From GCA-2731375 sp964631725 (GTDB lineage Bacteria; Pseudomonadota; Alphaproteobacteria; GCA-2731375), in assembly GCA_964631725.1 (NCBI GenBank), contig CAZVYX010000001.1, positions 248,001-312,000 of the forward strand: 64,000 nt of DNA, written 5' to 3'. Both the position numbers and the translations under genes were made by a program. The first letter of the stretch is position 1, and each line of letters opens with the position of its first letter. Shown one piece after another: positions 8,712-17,700 of the stretch. The notes under the pieces are model-generated. The model saw only the letters and a list, made by a program, of their open reading frames with translations, did not search any database and was not told the origin of the DNA.

Positions 8712-11700
8712 ATGCCAGGGAAACACAAGCACGGGAACCACGGACACGCGCACCACAGGCATGCCATTGTTGGTACGGACGGCGACGACATCCTTCTTGG
8801 CGACGATCATAAAGACAGGATCATAGGCAAGGATGGCGATGATTACCTTTCAGGTGAAGGCGGCAAGGACCATCTAAAAGGCGGTGACGGCAACGACACC
8901 CTGCTTGGCGGCGACGGCAAGGACAAACTTGATGGCGGCGATGGCGACGATGTCCTTTCGGGTGGTGACGGCAATGATCATCTGAAGGGTGGTGACGGCG
9001 ATGACACGCTTTCCGGCGATGCCGGCAACGACAAGCTGAAGGGCGGTGATGGTGACGACACATTTGTCTATGTCTATGGAACCGAAGCCGGTGGCAAGGA
9101 TCGCATTGACGGCAATCACGGTCATGACACCTTGCGGCTGGTGGTCACGCAGGCGGAATTGGCGGCGATTCAAAGCGAATTGGACGCCTACGAAGCACAT
9201 ATTCAGAACAGCAACCGCTCGTTTTCGTTTTCCTTCGGCCTGAAGGTCAAATCCGTTGAAAATCTGCAGGTGGAAATACTCGATGGCGGCAACACGCCGC
9301 CGGAAGTTTCCGGACCCGTGGATGGCGGCGCCACGGATGAGGATGCCGCGCCCCTAACGCTTGATTTGCTGGCCAATGCCTCGGACGCCGACGGTGATGA
9401 TCTGGACACGGACGGGGTCACCGTCACCTCGTCAAATGCCGGCCGTACGGTGATCTTTTCGGTTGACGATGAAACCGGCGAATTGACGATCGATCCGGCC
9501 CAGTTCAACGATCTGGCGGCGGGGGAGAGCGAACAGCTTTCCGTTAGCTATGATGTGATTGACGGCAACGGCGGCGTGACCTCGGCCACGGCGACATTGT
9601 CGGTGGACGGCGTCAATGATGCGCCGACCGATATTTCCCTGTCCGACAACGCGGTCGACGAAAACGCGCCTGGCGCCGTCATTGGTCAATTGATGGGATC
9701 CGATCCCGACCTCAACGATCTTTTGACCCTTGAAGTCGTCGGCAACCCGGATTTCGAGGTGGATGCCAGCGGCCAGTTGAAGCTGGTCGATGGCGTCGCG
9801 CTTGATTTCGAGGCCGGCCCCATCACCGTTGCCGTGTCCGCGACGGATCCGTCGGGCGCATCTTTCACGAAATTTTTCGATATCGCGGTCAGCAACCAGA
9901 ATGATGCGCCCGAAGTCTCGGGCCCGGTACTCGGCGGCAGCACGGATGAAGACGCGGCGCCGGTAACCATTGATTTGTTGGCCAATGCCTCGGATCAGGA
10001 TGGCGACAGTCTGGATGTCGCCTCGGTCGTGGTCACGGCATCGAACGGCGATCCCGTGGCGGTAGCGTCCATCAACCACGATACCGGCGCATTGACGATT
10101 GATCCCGCGCAATTCAATAGCCTGGCGGTAAACGAGACTGAAACGCTGACCGTCGATTTTAACGTTATCGATGGCAACGGCGGCGTGATGGCGGCCACGG
10201 CGGCGCTGGAGGTCAATGGCATCAACGATGCTCCGGATGTGTCCGGGCCGGTCGATGGCGGCATCACGAACGAGGACGCCGCGCCGGCGGTGATTGATCT
10301 GTTGGCCAATGCTTCCGACGTGGATGGCGACAATCTCGATGTCGCCTCGGTCACGGTCACCACCTCGAACGGTGATCCCGTGGCGATCGCCTTGATCGAC
10401 TACGCGACCGGTGAATTGACGATTGACCCTGGCCAATTCAACAGCTTGGCGGCGGGCGAAAGCGAGACCCTGGACATCACCTATGATGTCGTCGACGGCA
10501 ATGGTGGCGTGGCGCCGGCCACGGCGGTCCTTGTGGTCGAAGGCCGCAACGATGCCCCTGAATCCGTCGGCGGCTTCTTTCCCGCCGATGCGATTGAGGT
10601 CTTCACTGACGTTGACGCCACCGAACCCCTGTCCATCTTCGATGTCACCGGTGGTTTTACCGACGTCGATAGCAGTGACAATCTGACATATTCCGCGACC
10701 TTGGCTGGCGGCGCGCCGCTGCCTTCATGGATGACCTTGGATGCGGTCACCGGGCAGCTTTACGTTGATCAGGCGGATGCCGCCGGCGGTAGCTATGCCG
10801 TTGCGATTTCAGCCACGGACGGCCTGGCGGTGACGGCGCCGGAAGTGGTGGCTGTTGATGTTGTGCCGGTGGCGCGGGGCACCGGTGCCGACGGTTATGT
10901 CGATGGCGCCACGGTCTTTTCCGACGATGACAACAGCGGCGCGTTGAACGGCCTGGAGGCGAGCACCACGACGGATTCCGATGGTGACTTTGTCCTGGTC
11001 GGCGCCACCGGACCGCTGGTGATGACCGGCGGCATCGATATTTCCACCGGCAAGGCCTTCGAGGGCAGCCTGCGCGCGCCCACCGGGTCGACGCAAATAT
11101 CGCCCTTGACCACACTTATTCTGGAAACCATAGAGGCCGGCGGCGGCAATATCTCCGATGCCGCGCAGATCGCCGCGGCCAATGTCGACGTATTGGACGC
11201 GTTCGGTCTGAACAACAGCCTGGATCTGACCACCTACGACCAGATCATTGCCACCCGTGACAACGGCACCGGCGTTGCCCAAAGCGATGGCGAATTCGTG
11301 CATTCCGCCGCTGTGCAGGTGCAGAACACGGCCGCGCTGATTGGCCATCTGATGGTCAGCGGCGGTGTGGTTCTGAATGATGGCGTCAACGCCGCTTTCA
11401 CCGAAATTGGTAATCAGGTCGATCCCAACAATATTGCGACAGTTGATCTAACGGATGCGCCGACATTGGCGGCAATCATCAATAGTGTCGCCCTTACCTT
11501 CGGGGTCACGCTGGGCGTCGGCGTGGATCTAAGCGCCGCCGATCTGATCGTACGCATTAACGAGTACGTCGCCAACGATACCAGTTCCGGCACCGACTTC
11601 CTTGAAGTCGCGGCCAAGGCCGGTCATGCCTCCCATGGCGGCAGCCAGGCCGCGGGCGCGATGGAAATCGGCACGACCGCGGCGATAGACGGGCTTATCG

Positions 11701-14700
11701 CCGTTGATATCTTCCTTGGCGCCGTGGCCTTGAATGTCACAGGTTCCAAGGGCAGTTCCGGCAATGACACCCTGGATGGCGGTGCCACGCCCGACATTAT
11801 TGACGGGCTGGGGGGTGATGACACCATCAGCGGCCATGGCGATGATGATCATCTGATCGGCAGCGGCGGTGACGATGACCTGTTCGGCGGCGCGGGCGCC
11901 GATACGCTGGACGGCGGCGATGACGACGACACAATGGCCGGCGGTGCGGGCGACGACGACATATCCGGCGGCACGGGAAGCGATACCGTCGACTATTCAC
12001 AGGAAAGCGGCGGCGGTGCGGTTACGGTCGGTCTGTCGCCCAGCGGCGGGACGGCGACCGATACCTTTGGCGATAGCGATACCCTGACGGGGGTCGAGAA
12101 TGCCATCGGCACGGATCAAAACGATACCTTGAATGGCGGCAGCGCCGACAATCGCCTGCAAGGCAACGGCGGCGATGACGCCATCGACGGCGGTGACGGC
12201 AATGATACGGCCGTGTTCAGCGGCGCCCTGGCGGACTACATCATCGGCCAGTCCGGTTCTGACATCACGGTCACCGATACCATCGGCGGACGGGACGGCA
12301 GTGACACCCTGGTCAATGTGGAGGTTCTGGACTTTTCCGACCAGTCGATCAACCTGCCAACGGATATTTTGCTGACCAACCAGAATGTCGTTGAGAATTC
12401 CGACGGCGCGGCCATCGGCAATATTTCCGTGATCGATGGCGATGCGGGCGAAAACCATAGTTACACCTTGTCGGACAGCCGGTTTGAAGTGGCGGCGGGC
12501 GTGCTGCGGTTGAAGGCAGGGGAAACCTTGGATCACGAGGCGGAAGGCAGCATCTTGCTGACCGTCAGGGCCACGGGCGACGACGACGGCCTGTTCCGCG
12601 AAGAGACGTTTACGATCACGGTCGACGATGCCAATGACAATCCCGTCGCCGACGATGATGTCGGTGCGACACTGGATACCGAAGTTCTTGTCGTTGCCGC
12701 GGCGAATGGCCTGCTGCAGGGCGATACCGATCAGGACGGCGACAGCCTTACCGTAACAGCGGGGCCGATCGTCAGTGCCCAAGGCGCGGCGGTGACCCTT
12801 GCCGCCGACGGCAGCTATACCTACGACGCCACCGGTACGCCTTTTGCGGATGGATTGCTGCATGGCGCCACCTTCGACGACAGCTTTGCCTATCAGGTGG
12901 AGGACGGGCAGGGCGGAACCGATACCGCGACCGTGACCATCACGGTTACCGGCAATGGCGTTGTTGCCGCCGGCGATGTCAGCGACACGGCGCAATCGCC
13001 CTTGATCGTCGGCGATACCGGGGTCGGCACGCTGGATGTATTTGATGGCGCCGCGCCGTCCCATGATCAGGTCATTCTGGGTGGTCAGATTGGCGGCGAT
13101 GGAACCGTGGCAATCGATGCGACGGGCGCGGCGACGTCGTGGGCCATTGGCGCCGGCGGACTACGCGTTGGTGCCGGCGGCGACGGCCAGATGACCGTTT
13201 CCGGCGGTGCGACCGTAACCGCCGGCACGACCAACTATGATAGTGTTTATGTTGGCGGCAGTGGCGGCCTGGGCACGCTTAATATCACGGGCGCTGGCTC
13301 CAGCCTGACAACGCTAGGCGATACCAATCGGGTGACGGTGGGTGTTTCGGGTGGCGAAGGTTGGTTGAATGTAAGCGATAGCGCAAATTTGGATAGTTTT
13401 GGTTTGCAGGTTGGTAGTGCCGGTACCGGCCACGCGGTGTTCTCCAACAATGCTGTTGTAACTATATCCAGCGAGAACGGCATACATACGTCGCCGAACG
13501 AGAGGTATGCACCGACGATCCGGGTCGGATACCAGAATGGCGATGGCGATCTGACGGTGGAGAGCGGCGCCAAACTGTACATACGACCGGGCCTTACGAA
13601 CAATACGGATACGGACTTTCCCGGCCTGCAGATTGGCCGGGACGGCGGCACCGGCAGCGTCGTTGTCGATGGCCAGAACTCATTGATTGAAATTTCCAAG
13701 GGCCATACCGAACCCGACAATGGCCCCTATTTGCAGGTTGGCCGCAGCGGCGTTGGTGACCTGACGATCCGCAATGAAGGCACCTTTACGTTGGAAGGTG
13801 GCCGGGGCAGCATGGTTATCGGGCGCGATTCCAGTGGCGATGGCACGATGACCGTCGATGGCCTGAATTCCTCGTTCAACATTATCATGGACCCGGGATT
13901 TGCCGGTTGGTCCGGTGCGACAGTCGGCCAGAATGGCACCGCTGTGTTGGATGTCACCGGCGGTGCGTCGGCGAACATGGAAGTTTCCGGCTTCAACATC
14001 GCGCAGAATGCCGGTTCGGTCGGCGACGTTCTGGTGGACGGCTCGTCCGTGAGCATCTGGGGCGGAATTGAGGTTGGCAACGCCGGCAGCGGCACCTTGA
14101 CCCTTGATCATGGCGCCACCTTTAGCGCCGCCACGAACCAGGTCGGCAGCCTGAATGTGGGCAATCACGATACCGCTGATGGACACCTCAGTCTCGACAA
14201 TGGTTCAAGCTTGACATTCACCACCGGTGATGCCGGCCAATGGACCGGTTTCAACATCGGCGGCGACGGCTCCGGCATCGTTGACATTCGCGGCGGCAGC
14301 AGCATCACGATGGATGTTCAGAATGCCGGCGGGGGCATTGCGAATTCGGCGGGATCGTACGGTGAATTAAACATCAGTGGATCTGGCTCAAGTTTCAGCA
14401 TGTCCCAGGGCAACGTGTTTGTGGCCGGCGGTTACGGGGCGGTTGGTGTCACCACGACCGGTAAGATCCTGGTGGAAGACGGCGGTGCGCTGACGCTTCA
14501 ATCAGTTCATTTCGGCGACCAGGAAGGCTCCCACGGTGAATTGACCGTAACCGGCATAGGCTCCACGGCGACCTTCAATGAAGACTACGGCGATGCCGTT
14601 GCAATAGGCGGCTACGGCGGCGGAACAGGCCTGGTCGATGTCAACAATGGCGGCTTGCTTTCGGCCGGCGGCAATGTCGCGGTCCATCAGAACGGCAGGC

Positions 14701-17700
14701 TGACCGGCGGCGGAGGCACCATCGATGCCGGCACCACCGTTGTCTATGAAGGCGGCGTTATTGCGCCGGGCAATTCCACCGGAACCATGACGATCAACAA
14801 CGGACTGGAGGTATGGTCGGGTACGTTGGAATTTGAGGTTGCCGGCGGTGTCCAGGGCGCGGCGGTTGGCGGTTACGATTTGTTGGACGTCAATGGCGTG
14901 GCGACGGTTCATGACGGCGTGATGCATTTCATCTTTGACGGCTTTGGCCCCGCGCTGAACGATACCTTCCAAGTGGTCAAGGCCAGCAACGGCGCCTCCG
15001 TCGATAATATGGATTTTGTTTCCGTCGCCATCACCGGTTTGCAGGACGGTTTCAACTACGATCTGAGTTTCGATGGCAATGCGAATGGCGGCATCACATT
15101 GACGGCCCTGAACGCGGGTACGTTCGATGCAGCCAACGGTACGGTCTATTTTGGTAGCGGCCTCAACGATAACTTCTCCTCCGGCGACAATGACGACATC
15201 ATCATGAGCGGTGATGGCGACAATGTTTTCGATACCAATGGCGGCTGGGATGTCGCACGCTTCAACGGCGTCATTGCCGATTACACGATTTCGGTGGAGG
15301 GCGGCGATACGCGCGTCATCGACAACAACAACGCCGATGGCGACGATGGCAACAGCCTGTTCGCCAATATTGAAGAGCTTCAGTTCTCCGACGGCACCCT
15401 TTCGGCCGCGACCTCGATTACTCTCGATAATTCGTCCGTCGATGAAAATACCGCGGGCGCCGTGGTCGGCAATCTGACGATTGTCGATCCCGACAGCGAT
15501 ACCGACACCATTACGGTGGATGATGCGCGGTTTGAAGTCGTTGCCGGCCAGTTGATGCTGACGGCGGGAACCAGCCTGGATCACGAGGCGGCGGCGACCG
15601 TCGATGTAACCGTAACAGTAACCGATCTGGCCGGCCTGACCACTAGCCAGACATTTGTAGTCAATGTGCAGGACCTCAATGATGGTCCGGTTGCGGCGGA
15701 TGACGCGGAAAATGCCGATGCCGATACGGCCGAGGCAATTGTTGTGCTGGCAAATGACACGGATCAGGATGTCACGGCCACGTTGTCGGTCCTATCGGTG
15801 GACGCAGTCAGTGCCGAGGGCGCGGCGCTTTCAATTAATGGCGACGGCAGCATCCAATATGACCCGACGGCATCGGCCAGTCTGGGTAGTCTTATCCTGG
15901 GCGACAATGTGCTCGACAGCTTCAGCTATACCGTCCAGGACGATCTTGGCGTGACCGATACGGCGACCGTCTATGTCACGGTCGCCGGTCAAAACGTGAT
16001 TCCGGCGGGTTCAACAACAGTTGGCGATGTCGGCAATCCGCTGGATGCTATTTTGATTGTTGGTGATACCGGTGTCGGCAGCCTGGATATTCTCGGCGCC
16101 ACGGTCTTGAACAACGATGGCGGCATTATCGGCAATACGCCGAGCGGTGATGGCACGGTCAATGTCCAATATGCCGGCGCGACCTGGAATCTGGGCGACA
16201 GCGGTCTTTATGTCGGTAAGGACGGCCTGGGCAGTCTTACGGTACAGGCGGGCGGTCAGGTCAATATCGCCACCGACAACTTTACGCATCTTGTGGTCGG
16301 CGGCAGTGCCATCGGCGACGGCCAGTTGACGGTCGACGGTATCGGCAGCCAGATCACCACCACCGGATCGTTGAGTTCGGTCGAGATTGGCCGGTATGGC
16401 AGCACGGGCGATCTTATGGTCAGCAACGGCGGCCAGGTTGATACGTTGTTGTTCTACGTCGGCACCGATGCCGGCGGTGTTGGCACGGCCACCATTACCG
16501 GCGCCGGCTCCACGGTCACGGCGTCCACGGATGTCGGACTGCTCACTGGTGGCAACAGCGATTTTGCCGGCTTTGTTTTTGTCGGTCGGGATGGCGGCGC
16601 GGGTGCCCTGAATGTTCTCGACGGCGGCCGTCTGGAAGTGCGCAATGGCATCGGGGTCAACGAAGATACCGATCTGCCGACGCTGTATATCGGCCGCAAC
16701 GATGGTGACGGCACGGTGCTTGTGGATGGTGCTGGTTCGGAAATTGCGGTCACCCAGTCGCAGCCCGATGGCGAGGGCAACAATGGCCCACGGATAATCG
16801 TTGGCCGTGAAGGGAGCACGAGTTCCGGCGACCTGACCATCAGCAATGGCGGCACGGTTACCGTGAGCGGACCGAACGCGCAGTTTGTTGCCGCGCAGCA
16901 TGCCGGAAACACCGGCGACGTCACGGTAACTGGCGCCAATTCAAGCCTTGTAGTCGATGCCCAGGGTAACAACGGCCGGTTCTCTATCGGCGATAACGGT
17001 ACGGGCACATTGGAAATTTCCGATGGTGCATCGGTCAATGCGCAAACGGCTTCATTTGCGGTCGGTGACTATGGCAATGGCAGCTTGACTCTTTTGACCG
17101 GCGCGACGCTGGTCACAAACGACTTTGAGGTTGCCGGTGTCGCTAACATTTCCGGCAATACGGGCACGGTGACGGTCGATGCGACATCGAGCATCACGGC
17201 CAATGGCGACTACGTCAATGTTGGTGGAGGCGGATACTGGGATGGTGATACACCCGCTGACCCGGCCGACGACTGGGGCGACGCCGCCGGCACGAGCACC
17301 GGCACGCTGACCCTTGACGGCACCATGACGGCCAACCAGAGCATGAGCCTCGGCAACCAGCAGCGCGGCACGGGCACGGTTACGGTCAATGGCGGCGGTA
17401 TGCTCGATATCGCGCAAAACTTTGACGTGGGCCGACAGGGCGCGGGCACGCTAACCGTCAATGCCGGCGGGATAGTGAGCGTTGGCAATGACATGTCTGT
17501 CGCCAGTACCGGCGGTTCCGCGGGCACGGTCACGGTGGCGGCGGCTGCCAACCTGGATGTTGGCAGCGCTATTTCGATCGGCGCTGGCAGCTACAACGAT
17601 AATGGCACGCCGTCCTTGAATGATGACTGGGGCCAGGCGTCGACGGGTTATGGCAGCCTTGCCGTGCAAGGCAGCGTGACCGCCGACAGTGTCTACCTTG

